From contig CAWBRU010000017.1 of the NCBI GenBank assembly GCA_963791325.1, positions 1 through 64,000 on the forward strand: DNA of 64,000 nt, read 5' to 3'. Of the stretch, positions 35,086 through 47,074 are shown piece by piece. Made by a program: the position numbers and the translations under genes. This DNA is from JBEVJK01 sp963791325. Lineage in GTDB: Bacteria; Pseudomonadota; Alphaproteobacteria; Rhizobiales; Rhizobiaceae. Below the pieces are notes generated by a model. The model was not told the DNA's origin, made no database searches, and saw only the letters and a program-made list of their open reading frames with translations. Each line of letters begins with the position of its first letter. Position 1 is the stretch's first letter.

Positions 35086-37809
35086 TCAATCCTTGCGGAG
35101 CGCCTTCAGGCGGTAGATCGCCTCCAGCGCCTCGCGCGGCGTCATCTCGTCGGGATGGATGGAAGCAAGCGCATCGGCTAGCGCATCGGCCGGCGGCGCG
35201 GGCGGGGTTGCGAGCCGCGCCGCTGCGCTGAATAGGGGCAGATCATCGACCAGCCGAGCCGAGCGGCCCGCCTGGTCGCCGGTCTCCAGCTGGGCGAGAA
35301 CCGCTTTGGCACGGCTCACCACCGGTTCCGGCAGCCCGGCCAGCCTGGCCACCTGGACACCGTAGGAGCGGTCGGCAGCGCCCATCCTCACCTCGTGCAG
35401 GAACACGACTTCGCCCTCCCACTCCTTGACGCGCATGGTGACGTTGCGCAGCCGCGCGAGCTTGCCGGCAAGCGCCGTCATCTCGTGGAAGTGGGTGGCG
35501 AACAATGTGCGGCAGCGATTGGTCTCATGCAGGTGCTCGACGGTCGCCCAGGCGATCGACAGGCCGTCGAAGGTGGCGGTGCCGCGGCCGATCTCGTCGA
35601 GGATGACGAAGGCGCGCTCGCCGGCCTGGTTGAGGATGGCGGCGGTCTCGACCATCTCGACCATGAAGGTGGAGCGCCCGCGGGCGATGTCGTCCGAAGC
35701 GCCGACCCGGGAGAACAGCCGGTCGACGATGCCGATGCGCGCCGACCGCGCCGGCACGAACGATCCCATCTGGGCCATCACCGCAATCACCGCGGTCTGG
35801 CGCAGGAAGGTCGATTTGCCGCCCATATTGGGTCCGGTGAGCAGCCAGATCCGGCCGTAGCGGGCGTCGCCTTCCGGCGACAGGTCGCAGTCATTGGCCA
35901 CGAACGGACCCGAGCCGCCGCGCCGCAGAGCTTGCTCGACCACCGGGTGGCGGCCGCCTTCGATGGCCATCGCCATGCTGTCGTCGACCTGCGGGCGGCA
36001 ATAGCCCTCGGCTGCCGCCAGGGTGGCCAGCGCGGCCGACACGTCGAACACCGCCAGCGCCGCGGCGCCGGCGCGGATGGCGTCGGCATGGCCGACCGCA
36101 TCCGTCATCAGCGCGTCGAAGGCGGCAAGCTCGATCGCCAGCGCACGCTCGGCAGCGCTGGCGATCTTGGCTTCCAGGCCGGCGAGTTCGGTGGTGGTGA
36201 AGCGCATCGCATTGGCCATCGTCTGGCGATGGATGAAGCGGGCGCGGGCGCCCTCCGAGCCGGTGAGCGGCTCGTGGCTGCTGGCCGATACTTCGATATA
36301 ATAGCCAAGCACGTTGTTGTGGCGGATCTTCAGCGCGCGGATGCCGGTCTCTTCGGCAAGCGCACGCTCCATCGCCGCGATCACCTGGCGCGAGGCGTCA
36401 CGCAGCGCCCGCATCTCGTCGAGCTCGCCGTCGGCGCCGGCGCGCATGAAGCCGCCGTCGCGTTTGAGCAGCGGCAGGTCCGCGGCAAGCGTCCGGTCGA
36501 GCCGGTGCGCGAACTCCTGCGGCAGGGCGCCGATCGCTGCCGCCGCGGCCGCCAATTCGGCAGGCAGCTGAAACTCTCGGCAGAGCTGGCACACCATGTC
36601 GGCGGCTTCGAAGCCGCTGCTCAAGGCACCGAGATCGCGCGGCCCGCCGCGCTTCAGAGCCAGCCGCGACAGGGCCCTCGGCATGTCGGCGACGCGGCGC
36701 AGGACGAGCCGCACGGCCTCGCTCAAGGCCGGCTCACCGCGGAAGAAGGCGACCGCATCGAGCCGGTCGGTGATCGCCTGAGGGTCGGTGAGCGGCGCCA
36801 TCAGCCGCTCGGCGAGCAGCCGCGCACCCGCCCCGGTCACGGTGCGGTCGATGGCGCGCAGCAGCGAGCCGTCGCGGCCGCCCGAGGTTGTGCGCAACAG
36901 CTCGAGATTGGCGCGCGTCGCCGGGTCGAGGAACAGCGCCGCGCCGGCGGCTTCGCGTCGCGGCCGGTCGAGCGGCGGGCGTTCGCGACGCTGCGTCTTC
37001 TCGACATAGGCAATTGCCGCGGCGATGGCCGCCAGCTCGGGGCGCGAGAACATGCCGAAGCTCTCCGGCGTGGCGACATCGTAGAAGCGGGCGACCCGCG
37101 CCACCGCCGTGCTCGAGTCGAACAGGCTGGGCGGCTGGGGGTTGGCCCGCCGGCCGAGCTCCGCCATCACCGTTTTGAGTTCAGGATCCCTGAAGGTCGC
37201 GTCGGCCAGCACGACCTCGCGCGGGTCAACGCGGGCGATCTCGGCTGCGAGCCGCTCGGCCGAGGTTTCGCTGACGCGGAACGCGCCGGTGGAGATGTCG
37301 ATCCAGGCCAGGCCATAGCAGGCGTCGGCAGCGCCCTTGGTCCGGGCGAGCGCCATCAGGAAATTGGCCTCGCCAGGGGCGAGCAGATTGTCCTCGGTGA
37401 TGGTGCCGGGCGTGACCAGGCGGATGACGTCGCGGCGCACCACCGATTTGGCGCCGCGCTTCCTGGCCTCGGCCGGATCTTCGACCTGCTCGCAGACGGC
37501 GACCCGATGGCCGAGCGCGATCAGCTTCTGCAGATAGTCGTCGGCCGCATGGATCGGCACGCCGCACATCGGGATGTCGGCGCCGAGATGCTTGCCCCGC
37601 TTGGTCAGGGTGATGCCGAGGGCACGGCTGGCGACTTCGGCATCGTCGAAGAACAGCTCGTAAAAGTCGCCCATTCGGTAAAACAGCAGCGAATCCGGAT
37701 TGGCCGCCTTGATCTCGATATATTGCTCCATCATCGGCGTCGCCGCCGGTGCCTTGGACGCCGGATCGGCGGGCCCGGAGACGAGGCTGAGCGGCGTTTC
37801 GAGATTCAA
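35086..37809 (-). CDS. mutS: DNA mismatch repair protein MutS
   Basis: The protein of about 907 residues is a full MutS: the mismatch-binding domain with the phenylalanine-containing FYRMGDFYELFFDDA near the start, connector, core and clamp domains, and the C-terminal ATPase with GPNMGGKST and DEIGRGTATFDG. It recognises mismatches and recruits MutL. The start is uncertain. TPMMEQY is conserved and is preceded in other MutS proteins by 10 or more residues, so I chose the TTG at 37809. An ATG at 37734 would start exactly at MMEQY, and a GTG at 37908 would intrude on the maeB leader. Divergent from maeB. Confidence 0.92.
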   Translation of the reverse strand: MNLETPLSLVSGPADPASKAPAATPMMEQYIEIKAANPDSLLFYRMGDFYELFFDDAEVASRALGITLTKRGKHLGADIPMCGVPIHAADDYLQKLIALGHRVAVCEQVEDPAEARKRGAKSVVRRDVIRLVTPGTITEDNLLAPGEANFLMALARTKGAADACYGLAWIDISTGAFRVSETSAERLAAEIARVDPREVVLADATFRDPELKTVMAELGRRANPQPPSLFDSSTAVARVARFYDVATPESFGMFSRPELAAIAAAIAYVEKTQRRERPPLDRPRREAAGAALFLDPATRANLELLRTTSGGRDGSLLRAIDRTVTGAGARLLAERLMAPLTDPQAITDRLDAVAFFRGEPALSEAVRLVLRRVADMPRALSRLALKRGGPRDLGALSSGFEAADMVCQLCREFQLPAELAAAAAAIGALPQEFAHRLDRTLAADLPLLKRDGGFMRAGADGELDEMRALRDASRQVIAAMERALAEETGIRALKIRHNNVLGYYIEVSASSHEPLTGSEGARARFIHRQTMANAMRFTTTELAGLEAKIASAAERALAIELAAFDALMTDAVGHADAIRAGAAALAVFDVSAALATLAAAEGYCRPQVDDSMAMAIEGGRHPVVEQALRRGGSGPFVANDCDLSPEGDARYGRIWLLTGPNMGGKSTFLRQTAVIAVMAQMGSFVPARSARIGIVDRLFSRVGASDDIARGRSTFMVEMVETAAILNQAGERAFVILDEIGRGTATFDGLSIAWATVEHLHETNRCRTLFATHFHEMTALAGKLARLRNVTMRVKEWEGEVVFLHEVRMGAADRSYGVQVARLAGLPEPVVSRAKAVLAQLETGDQAGRSARLVDDLPLFSAAARLATPPAPPADALADALASIHPDEMTPREALEAIYRLKALRKD

Positions 37810-37926
37810 GCGCTTTGGTCCGCGAAGAGAGTTTCGCCTTGCTTGGCTGTTTACAGCCCCGAAGTGTAGCCTTAATCCCAAACCCTCCACAAAAAGAAGC
37901 GACTTCACGGAGGAACCGACCGCATC

Positions 37927-40212
<2,286 letters not shown>

Positions 40213-40249
40213 TGGCGCGGCGCCGGGCAAAAGCCGGCAAAGGAAGCGT

Positions 40250-41137
40250 TCAGGCGGCGAAGCGTTCCGCCTCGGGCCCGTAATAGTTGACGTAGCGGGA
40301 GCTGATCGCTGACACCGGCAGGATGATGAACACGTCGGTGGTGGCGAAATCGTGATCGACGACGCAGCCGTCGCCGATGCGCGCGCCGACGCGCAGGTAG
40401 CCCTTGATCAGCGGCGGCAGGGCGGCGATCGCGGATTTGGCATTGACCGCCTCGGCCGGCATCAGGTCCATCGAGCAGTAGCGGCTCGGAACCGCGCGCA
40501 CGTCCCATTCCGGCGCGGCGCGGCAACAATGCGCAAGATAGGAGAGCGCCTCCGCATGGGCCGCAGGCACAGTGCCGTGGAGCGAGCCGCAACCGGTCAT
40601 CACGCCGATGCCATAGTGGCGGATATAGGCGAAGATGCCCTGCCAAAGCGCCTCGATCGTGCGCTTCGAGCGGTAGTGCTTGAGCACGCATGAACGCCCG
40701 AGCTCGAGGAAACGCTGGCCCGGATGGCGGGCGATCAGCGATTGCAGCTCGAATTCATCGTTGGAGTAGAAGCCGCCGGCGGCCGCGGCGATCTCCTGAC
40801 GCAGCAGCCGGTAGGTGCCGACGACCCGGCGGTGGTCCGGCCCGGCCAGAGCCGTATCGACCACCAGAAGGTGGTCGCAAAGCACGTCGAAACGGTCGGC
40901 ATCGCGCTCTTCGATGGCATGGACGGCGCTGCGCCGCGCACCGAGCTCGTCATAGAAGACGCGGAAGCGCACTTCCTGCGCGGCGGCCACTTCCTGTTCA
41001 CTGCGCGCCAGCCTGACCTCAAGGGATCCGATGCGGCCGAGGACCGGTCCCTTCATGAGTCTGCCGAAGTTGCGGCCGGTCCGCCAGGCTGGGCTCGCTT
41101 CAGGATGATCGTCTCGCTCCTGCAGTGCTGTGTGCAC
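40250..41137 (-). CDS. olsB: L-ornithine N-alpha-acyltransferase (ornithine lipid synthesis)
   Basis: The 295-residue protein matches OlsB, a GNAT-fold acyltransferase related to autoinducer synthases: GRIGSLEVRLARSEQEVAAAQEVRFRVFYDE, then RFLELGRSCVLKHYRSKRTIEALWQGI. It moves a 3-hydroxyacyl group from acyl-ACP to ornithine, the first step towards phosphorus-free ornithine lipids common in Rhizobiales. OlsA, which completes the lipid, is not in the window. The ATG at 41137 is taken; an ATG at codon 28 (just before the conserved GRIGSLEV) is the alternative. It converges on maeB. Confidence 0.8.
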   Translation of the reverse strand: MHTALQERDDHPEASPAWRTGRNFGRLMKGPVLGRIGSLEVRLARSEQEVAAAQEVRFRVFYDELGARRSAVHAIEERDADRFDVLCDHLLVVDTALAGPDHRRVVGTYRLLRQEIAAAAGGFYSNDEFELQSLIARHPGQRFLELGRSCVLKHYRSKRTIEALWQGIFAYIRHYGIGVMTGCGSLHGTVPAAHAEALSYLAHCCRAAPEWDVRAVPSRYCSMDLMPAEAVNAKSAIAALPPLIKGYLRVGARIGDGCVVDHDFATTDVFIILPVSAISSRYVNYYGPEAERFAA

Positions 41138-41277
41138 GGAATGATTCTCCTTCGAGCCGCAAGGCGCGAAATAAGAGGACAGTGCAACAGGAGAATGACA
41201 CTACCGTGAAGCAGCCTGAGCGGCAATAGTTTGCCCGCCAACGATCAGGTGAACGCGCTCAGCCCGGAGCGGTTTCG

Positions 41278-43563
41278 TCAGCCCGGAACGCGGCGCTGAT
41301 CCTCGACCAGGCGCACCAGCATATCCGGGTCGAGCGGCTTGGTGACGAAGCCGGTCGCGCCATGGGCGAGCACGGTATGGCGGGTCTTTTCCTGGCTATC
41401 GGCCGACAGCACCATGATCGGCACCGGCACGCGGCCCTGCTCTTCTTCGGCGCGGCGGATCAAGGTAATCGCATCAAGGCCGTCGAGCACCGGCATATGA
41501 AGATCCATCAGCACGACGTCGTACCGCGGTCCGCCGGCGCCGATCAGCCGGTCGACCGCCGCCCGGCCGTTGCCGACCACGTCGACGCGGTGGCCGGCCT
41601 TGCTCAAGGTCGCCTGGGCCAACAGCGCATTGATGTCGTTGTCCTCGGCCAGCAGCACGGAAAGGCCGCGCGGCGCGTGTCCGCCCGCCGCGCCTGCCGG
41701 GTCGGCGGCCATATCGGCGGCGCGCTGCTCCTTGAGCGGCACCATTTTGGTGAGCAGAAGCCGGACCAGCGTTTCGCCGCGCACCGGGCGCGCCAGGAAG
41801 GTGCGATAGCCGCTGGCACGGAATTCGCCGAGCTGGCCGCGGTCGCCCGGTGCAATCAGGGTGACCGGCTCCGCGCCGGCGAAGCCTGCGGCCTGCAGCC
41901 GCTTGAGCAGTCGGCCATCGGCCTTGTCGAGGGCAGCGTCGACCAGCAGCGTGTCGCACGCGGCGGCAAACGGGGCGGCTTGCAGCACCGAGCCGGCGAT
42001 TTCGGCGTGACCGCCATGGTCGCGGATGATCTCGGCGATCGCCTCGGCCTCGAAGCTGTTTTGCGAGACGATCACCGCGCAGCGCCCGGCGAGCACCTGG
42101 CGCCGCTCGGTTGGAGCGTCGGTCGCATTGCGGGCCGGGATGTCGAGGCTGAACACGGAGCCCTTGCCCGGCTCGCTGCTCACCGCGATGGCGCCGCCGA
42201 GGGAATCGGCGATCCGCTTGGAGATCGCCAGGCCGAGGCCGGCGCCGCCATGGCGGCGGGTCGAGGTGCCGTCGGCCTGTTCGAACTCCTCGAAAATTCG
42301 CGACAGGCTCTCGGCGGCGACGCCGGGGCCGCTGTCGGTGACCGCAAAGCGGATCATCGCCGCGCCGCCGCTGTCGAGGTTGGTGACGTCGACCAGCACC
42401 CCGCCGGTATCCGTGAATTTCACCGCGTTGCCGACCAGGTTCATCAGCACTTGGCGCAGCCGGCCGGGGTCGACCACGATCGTGGCGGGCACTTGCGGAG
42501 AGACGTGGCAGCCGATGCCGATATTTTTGGCGAAGGCCTTGGAGGCCAGCAGCTCGACCACGCCTTCGGCGAGCTCGCGCGGCGAGAACGGCTGCGGCTC
42601 GACATCGATGCGGCCGGCTTCGATCTTGGCATAGTCGAGCAGATCCTCGATCAGCGCCAGCAGCGCCGCGGCCGAGGTCGAGACCGCAGCGACATAGGTG
42701 CGCTGCTCGGGCGACAGCTGCGTGTCGGCAAGCAGCTTGGCCATGCCCATAATGCCGTTCATCGGCGTGCGGATCTCGTGGCTGACGGTGGCCAGGAAGC
42801 GCGACTTGGCCTGGCTGGCGGATTCGGCGCGCTCGCGCGCATTGATGAGCGCGGTCTCGGCGCGCTTGCGGGCGGTGATGTCGCGGGCGATCGCCCGATG
42901 GGAGACGGCGTCGCTTGCCTTGTCGCGGACCGACAGCTCGATCCACGAAAACCACCGCAGTCCTTGCGGGGTGCTGATCGCCACGTCGGTCGAGCTCAGG
43001 CATTCGCCGTCCGAGAACGCCGCATCCGGCACGATGCCGACGTCGATGCCGAGCGAGCTCAGGGTGCGGCCGTGGACCTCGCCGGGCTCCAATCCCATCA
43101 GATCGGCGAACACGCTGTTGGCGTAGACGATGCGGCCCTCACGGTCGCGATGCACGACAAGATCGCCGAGCGCGTCGATCAGGCCGCGAAACCGCTCCTC
43201 GCTTTCCTGCAGCTCCCAGACACGGTCGGCGAGCGCCTCGAACTCGGCGCGGCTCTTGGCCGCCGTATCGCGCGTCCGCGAGGCACGCCGATGCTCGCCA
43301 TGGGAGGAGAGCGCGACGGCAGCGATCCCGATCCCGCCGGCTGCCGCGATCGCCGCGGCGATAAGGGCCGGCGCACCGCTCAGATAGGCCAGCCCGGCGA
43401 GCGCCACGAGCACACCATAGAGTGCGGCATGCAGGCCGCGCCAGATGACGCCCGTTCGCAGCGGGGCGGCCGACATTTGCGGTCGGACAGGGGACGCGAC
43501 CGTCATCGCCGGCAGGTGGTCCTCCAGCTCCGCGTTGCGGTCTGCGCTGCTGTTCGCCGACAT
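41278..43563 (-). CDS. hybrid sensor histidine kinase/response regulator
   Basis: The 761-residue protein has two membrane helices near the start (about 42-62 and 65-86), a PAS domain (about 122-235), a HisKA domain with the phospho-histidine His262 in SHEIRTPMNG, and a HATPase domain with N and G boxes (NLVGNAVKFT, GAGLGLAIS). A degenerate receiver-like segment follows (about 480-600), then a C-terminal receiver with phospho-acceptor Asp687 in VVLMDLHMP. Signal and partner are unknown; the PAS domain could sense a small ligand or redox state. No response-regulator output gene is adjacent, so a phosphorelay to a distant protein is likely. Confidence 0.87.
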   Translation of the reverse strand: MSANSSADRNAELEDHLPAMTVASPVRPQMSAAPLRTGVIWRGLHAALYGVLVALAGLAYLSGAPALIAAAIAAAGGIGIAAVALSSHGEHRRASRTRDTAAKSRAEFEALADRVWELQESEERFRGLIDALGDLVVHRDREGRIVYANSVFADLMGLEPGEVHGRTLSSLGIDVGIVPDAAFSDGECLSSTDVAISTPQGLRWFSWIELSVRDKASDAVSHRAIARDITARKRAETALINARERAESASQAKSRFLATVSHEIRTPMNGIMGMAKLLADTQLSPEQRTYVAAVSTSAAALLALIEDLLDYAKIEAGRIDVEPQPFSPRELAEGVVELLASKAFAKNIGIGCHVSPQVPATIVVDPGRLRQVLMNLVGNAVKFTDTGGVLVDVTNLDSGGAAMIRFAVTDSGPGVAAESLSRIFEEFEQADGTSTRRHGGAGLGLAISKRIADSLGGAIAVSSEPGKGSVFSLDIPARNATDAPTERRQVLAGRCAVIVSQNSFEAEAIAEIIRDHGGHAEIAGSVLQAAPFAAACDTLLVDAALDKADGRLLKRLQAAGFAGAEPVTLIAPGDRGQLGEFRASGYRTFLARPVRGETLVRLLLTKMVPLKEQRAADMAADPAGAAGGHAPRGLSVLLAEDNDINALLAQATLSKAGHRVDVVGNGRAAVDRLIGAGGPRYDVVLMDLHMPVLDGLDAITLIRRAEEEQGRVPVPIMVLSADSQEKTRHTVLAHGATGFVTKPLDPDMLVRLVEDQRRVPG

Positions 43564-43648
43564 GGCTGCCTGTCTGTCACGCTGAGCTTAGAGAAGCTTT
43601 GGCCGCATCGCTAGAATTTTAGCAGACCATGTAAAGCCAGGGATTTCG

Positions 43649-44638
43649 TCATAATTCGACCACCAGGCGACCTCTCACCTGGCCCTCCACAATGGCGCGT
43701 CCGGCGTCGATGACCTCGTCGAGGCCGATCGTCCGAGAAAGTGCGGCGAGCTTGCGGTGGTCGAGCTCGGCGGCCAGGCGGCCCCAGGCCTCCAGCCTGA
43801 GCGGCTTTGGCGCCATCACCGAGTCGATGCCCAGCAACGACACGCCGCGCAAGATGAACGGCGCCACGCTCGTCGGCAGGTCCATGCCCTGCGCGAGGCC
43901 GCAGGCCGCAATCGCGCCGCCATAGGCGGTCATCGACAACAGATTGGCGAGCGTGTGGCTGCCCACCGCGTCGATCCCGCCCGCCCAGCGCTCCTTGCCG
44001 AGCGGTCGGGCAGGACCCGAAAGGCTGTCGCGGGCAATCACTTCCGCCGCGCCGAGGTCTTTGAGGTAGTCGGTCTCCGCTGCCCGGCCGGTCGAGGCGA
44101 TGACATGGTAGCCGTGATGGGAAAGGAGCGCGACCGCGACGGAGCCGACACCGCCGGCTGCGCCGGTGACCACCACCGGGCCGCGTTCGCGGGTGATGCC
44201 GTGCCGCTCCAGCGCCATCAACGCCAGCATCGCCGTGTAGCCGGCGGTGCCGATCGCCATCGCGTCGTGGGCGCCCATGCCCTGCGGAAGCGGCACCAGC
44301 CAGTCGCCTTTGACCCTGGCCCGCCCGGCGAAGGCGCCGTGGTGCATCTCGCCGACGCCCCAGCCATTGAGGATGACCTTGTCGCCCGCGCTCCAGTCCG
44401 GGCTCTGCGAGGCGATCACCGTGCCGGCGAAGTCGACACCCGGAACGAGCGGGAAGCGCCGCACGACCGGAGCCTTGCCGGTGATCGCGAGGCCGTCCTT
44501 GTAGTTGACGGTGCTCGCTTCGACCGCCACGGTGACGTCGCCCTCCATCAGGTCGTCATCGGCAAGCTGCGTCAGCGCCACGCTCTGCTTGCCGTCCTCG
44601 TCGCGCGAGATCAGGAGTGCCTTGAAGGTGTCGGCCAT
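43649..44638 (-). CDS. acuI: acrylyl-CoA reductase-like MDR oxidoreductase
   Basis: The 329-residue protein is a zinc-free medium-chain dehydrogenase of the YhdH/AcuI group: STVNYKDGLAITGK near the start, VVTGAAGGVGSVAVALL for NADPH and a final VRGRLVVEL. AcuI reduces acrylyl-CoA to propionyl-CoA, which detoxifies a reactive intermediate of propionate or DMSP metabolism. Homologues of other substrate range exist, so the substrate is likely but not certain. It lies 57 nt after lspA on the same strand. Confidence 0.83.
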   Translation of the reverse strand: MADTFKALLISRDEDGKQSVALTQLADDDLMEGDVTVAVEASTVNYKDGLAITGKAPVVRRFPLVPGVDFAGTVIASQSPDWSAGDKVILNGWGVGEMHHGAFAGRARVKGDWLVPLPQGMGAHDAMAIGTAGYTAMLALMALERHGITRERGPVVVTGAAGGVGSVAVALLSHHGYHVIASTGRAAETDYLKDLGAAEVIARDSLSGPARPLGKERWAGGIDAVGSHTLANLLSMTAYGGAIAACGLAQGMDLPTSVAPFILRGVSLLGIDSVMAPKPLRLEAWGRLAAELDHRKLAALSRTIGLDEVIDAGRAIVEGQVRGRLVVEL

Positions 44639-44695
44639 TGGGAACGCTCCGTGCTGCTGACGAAAGGGTGACTTTGCGGTGGGCGCGCGCCGCGG

Positions 44696-45193
44696 TCAAT
44701 CGGACGACGCCCTGCGGCCGCGCCACCAGACCAGCACCTCCTCGAGCACCACGAGGCCGGCGCCGACGCTGATGAAGGCATCCGCAAGGTTGAAGATCGC
44801 GAACGACCACACCGGAGTGTGGAACAGGACATAATCGATCACATGGCCATAGACGGCGCGATCGATCAGGTTGCCGACCGCCCCGCCAAGCACGAGGGTA
44901 AAACCGATGCGGGCGAGAACTTGCCGCGGATCGGTACGCCAGGCGAGCACCAGCACGAAGGCGATGACCGCGAGCGACACCGCGATCAGGCCCTTGTCTC
45001 CCATCCAGCTGAACATCGAGAACGCGACGCCGGTATTGGTGGTGCGGAACAGCGCCAGAAACGGCAGGATGTCGATCTGCTCATAGAGGGCAAGCCTCGT
45101 CTCGACCAGGTGCTTGACCCACTGATCGGCCGCCACCGCGATCAGGAAGAGGGCGGCCATCGCGCCGCGCTGGGCAGAACTCGATCTGGTCAT
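44696..45193 (-). CDS. lspA: lipoprotein signal peptidase (signal peptidase II)
   Basis: The 165-residue inner-membrane protease has four helices and the two catalytic aspartates in GNLIDRAVYGHVIDY and FAIFNLADAFI. It removes signal peptides from diacylated prolipoproteins before Cys+1. Its ATG overlaps the stop of the upstream RNA methyltransferase gene (ATGA), as part of a three-gene minus-strand operon. Confidence 0.93.
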   Translation of the reverse strand: MTRSSSAQRGAMAALFLIAVAADQWVKHLVETRLALYEQIDILPFLALFRTTNTGVAFSMFSWMGDKGLIAVSLAVIAFVLVLAWRTDPRQVLARIGFTLVLGGAVGNLIDRAVYGHVIDYVLFHTPVWSFAIFNLADAFISVGAGLVVLEEVLVWWRGRRASSD

Positions 45194-46038
45194 GCTCCGC
45201 CCGCCAAAGTGAGCGTGTGCCGCCTTATCTCGAACAGCATCACGCCTGCCGCAACGGCAAGGTTGAGCGAATCGGCGCGGCCGGCCTGCGGGATGCGCAC
45301 CAGCCGGTCGCAGGCCGCAGCCAGCGGCTCGGCCAGACCCTGCTGCTCATTGCCCATCAACAGAAGCACCGGCCGGCCGGCATAGCCGACCCTGCGATAA
45401 TCGGCCTCACCCTTGAGATGGGTGCCGACCACCAGGCCGCCGAATTGCCGCCGCCAGGCTAGGAAGGCGTCGGCCGACGCACGCGCGATCGGCACAGCAA
45501 AAAGCGAGCCCATGGTCGCCCGTACCGTCTCCGGGGCGAACGGGTCGCAGGTCTCGCCGATCAGGAGAATGCCATGCGCACCCACCGCATCGACGGTGCG
45601 GATGACGGTGCCGAGATTACCGGGATCGCGGATCCGGTCGAGCCCGACCCAGACCTCCTCGCCCGCCGGGCGGACCGCCTGGAGCGAACGCGTCCGCTGG
45701 GAAAAGACGCCGACCACCATCTGCGGATTGTCGCGGCGGGTCACTGCGGCAAGGATCTTCTCGCTGACCTCGAGCACTAGGCCGCCGGCGGCGACGGTGC
45801 GGGCGGCCGCCTGCTCGACTGCGGCATTGCCCAACGCCGACTTGGCAAACAGCAGCGTCTTGATCCTCCAGCCGAGATCGAGCCCGTCGATGATCAGCTT
45901 GAGCCCTTCGGCCAGGAAGGCGCTCTGCTGGTCGCGGAACTTCTTCAGCGCCAGGCTGCGGACGTCTTTGACGAGCGGGTTGGCGAGGCTGGTGACCTCC
46001 TTGACCCGGCCCGGTGCGCCGGCCCCCCGGCTGCTCAT
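45190..46038 (-). CDS. TrmH/SpoU-family RNA 2'-O-methyltransferase
   Basis: The 282-residue protein has an N-terminal substrate-binding domain (EVTSLANPLVKDVRSLALKKFR) and a C-terminal SPOUT fold with RDPGNLGTVIRTVDA, MGNEQQGL and ADSLNLAVAAGVMLFE. Such enzymes methylate ribose 2'-OH in rRNA or tRNA; the exact target is not fixed (RlmB-like or TsnR-like). The ATG at 46038 overlaps the stop of the next upstream methyltransferase (46035-46038), and the 3' end overlaps lspA, so the three genes are coupled. Confidence 0.87.
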   Translation of the reverse strand: MSSRGAGAPGRVKEVTSLANPLVKDVRSLALKKFRDQQSAFLAEGLKLIIDGLDLGWRIKTLLFAKSALGNAAVEQAAARTVAAGGLVLEVSEKILAAVTRRDNPQMVVGVFSQRTRSLQAVRPAGEEVWVGLDRIRDPGNLGTVIRTVDAVGAHGILLIGETCDPFAPETVRATMGSLFAVPIARASADAFLAWRRQFGGLVVGTHLKGEADYRRVGYAGRPVLLLMGNEQQGLAEPLAAACDRLVRIPQAGRADSLNLAVAAGVMLFEIRRHTLTLAGGA

Positions 46039-47009
46039 GCCGCGACCCAGCGCGCAAACAGCGAGGTCGACAAGGTCCGCCCGGCGGCGGCCTCGCGCAG
46101 CACCAGTTCCCCCGATTCCACCGTGCCGCCGAGGCCGGCGAAGGTGTCGCGCATCAGCGTGTGGATGGCGAAGAACGATGCCCGGATCGAATAGGCGGTG
46201 AGCACCACCGCCAGCGGCTGCGGGGCGAGGACGGCGCGACACAGTTCGACGAGTGCGGGCAGATCTTCGAACAGCTGCCAGACTTCGCCCTTCGGCCCGC
46301 GGCCATAGGCCGGCGGGTCGAGCAGCACGATATCGTAGCGGTTGCCGCGCCTTTCCTCACGCTCGGCAAAGCGCATCGCGTCCTCGACGATCCAGCGGAT
46401 CGGCTTCTCGGAAAGACCGGCCACCTCTTGGTTCTCGCGCGCCCAGGCGATCGCCTTCTTGGAGGCGTCGACATGGGTCACCTCGGCGCCGGCGCGCGCT
46501 GCCACCAACGAGGCAAGGCCGGTATAGCCGAACAGGTTGAGGAGCTTGATCGGCCGCCCCGCAGATCGGATGCGTGCGTCGACGAAGTCCCAATGCGAGG
46601 CCTGTTCGGGAAACACCCCGACGTGGCGGAACGAGGTGAAGCGGCCGAGATAGTCGAGCCCGTCATGGCGCATCCGCCAGGTCTCGCCGAGCGGCGCCTT
46701 CGCAAAGCGCCAGCGGCCGAGACCTTCCTCGTCGGTGTCGCCGGTGAACACGGCGTCGACATCCAGCCACTCCGTATCCGGCAGCGAAGGCTTCCACAGC
46801 GCCTGGCCCTCGGGCCGGACGATCCGGTAAGGCCCATATTGCTCGAGCTTCCGGCCATTGCCGCTGTCGAGCAAGGCGTAGTCGGCGGTCGGCCCTACCT
46901 CGAGGATGAGCGGCACGCGTTCCGCCGGCAAGGCGCCGCGGCGGCGCAGGCGCGCCGGAGACTGAAGCGCGGCCTCGCGGTCGCGGCGTTTCCCTCGCAT
47001 GGCAGTCAA
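46035..47009 (-). CDS. class I SAM-dependent rRNA methyltransferase (RlmI-like)
   Basis: The 324-residue protein has the C-terminal half of RlmI/RlmK-type enzymes. The SAM-binding motif is LLNLFGYTGLASLVAARAGA, followed by HVDASKKAIAWARENQ and a catalytic DPPAYGRGPKG motif. These methylate cytosine or guanine bases in 23S rRNA. An N-terminal PUA-like domain is not evident. It is the first gene of the operon with the SpoU-type methyltransferase and lspA. Confidence 0.83.
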   Translation of the reverse strand: MTAMRGKRRDREAALQSPARLRRRGALPAERVPLILEVGPTADYALLDSGNGRKLEQYGPYRIVRPEGQALWKPSLPDTEWLDVDAVFTGDTDEEGLGRWRFAKAPLGETWRMRHDGLDYLGRFTSFRHVGVFPEQASHWDFVDARIRSAGRPIKLLNLFGYTGLASLVAARAGAEVTHVDASKKAIAWARENQEVAGLSEKPIRWIVEDAMRFAEREERRGNRYDIVLLDPPAYGRGPKGEVWQLFEDLPALVELCRAVLAPQPLAVVLTAYSIRASFFAIHTLMRDTFAGLGGTVESGELVLREAAAGRTLSTSLFARWVAA

Positions 47010-47074
47010 CGGCGTCTCCGGACGGTAGCGCCCGCTTCTGCCATACGGTGCCTAAGGGCGCAACAAAGGGTCGT

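Noticed and set aside
35395..37869. 824-codon open frame on the plus strand
   Set aside because: It is the complementary strand of mutS, with His/Arg/Gln-rich composition and no domain; a typical high-GC antisense shadow.
41362..43614. 750-codon plus-strand frame
   Set aside because: Antisense to the hybrid histidine kinase; no recognisable domain.
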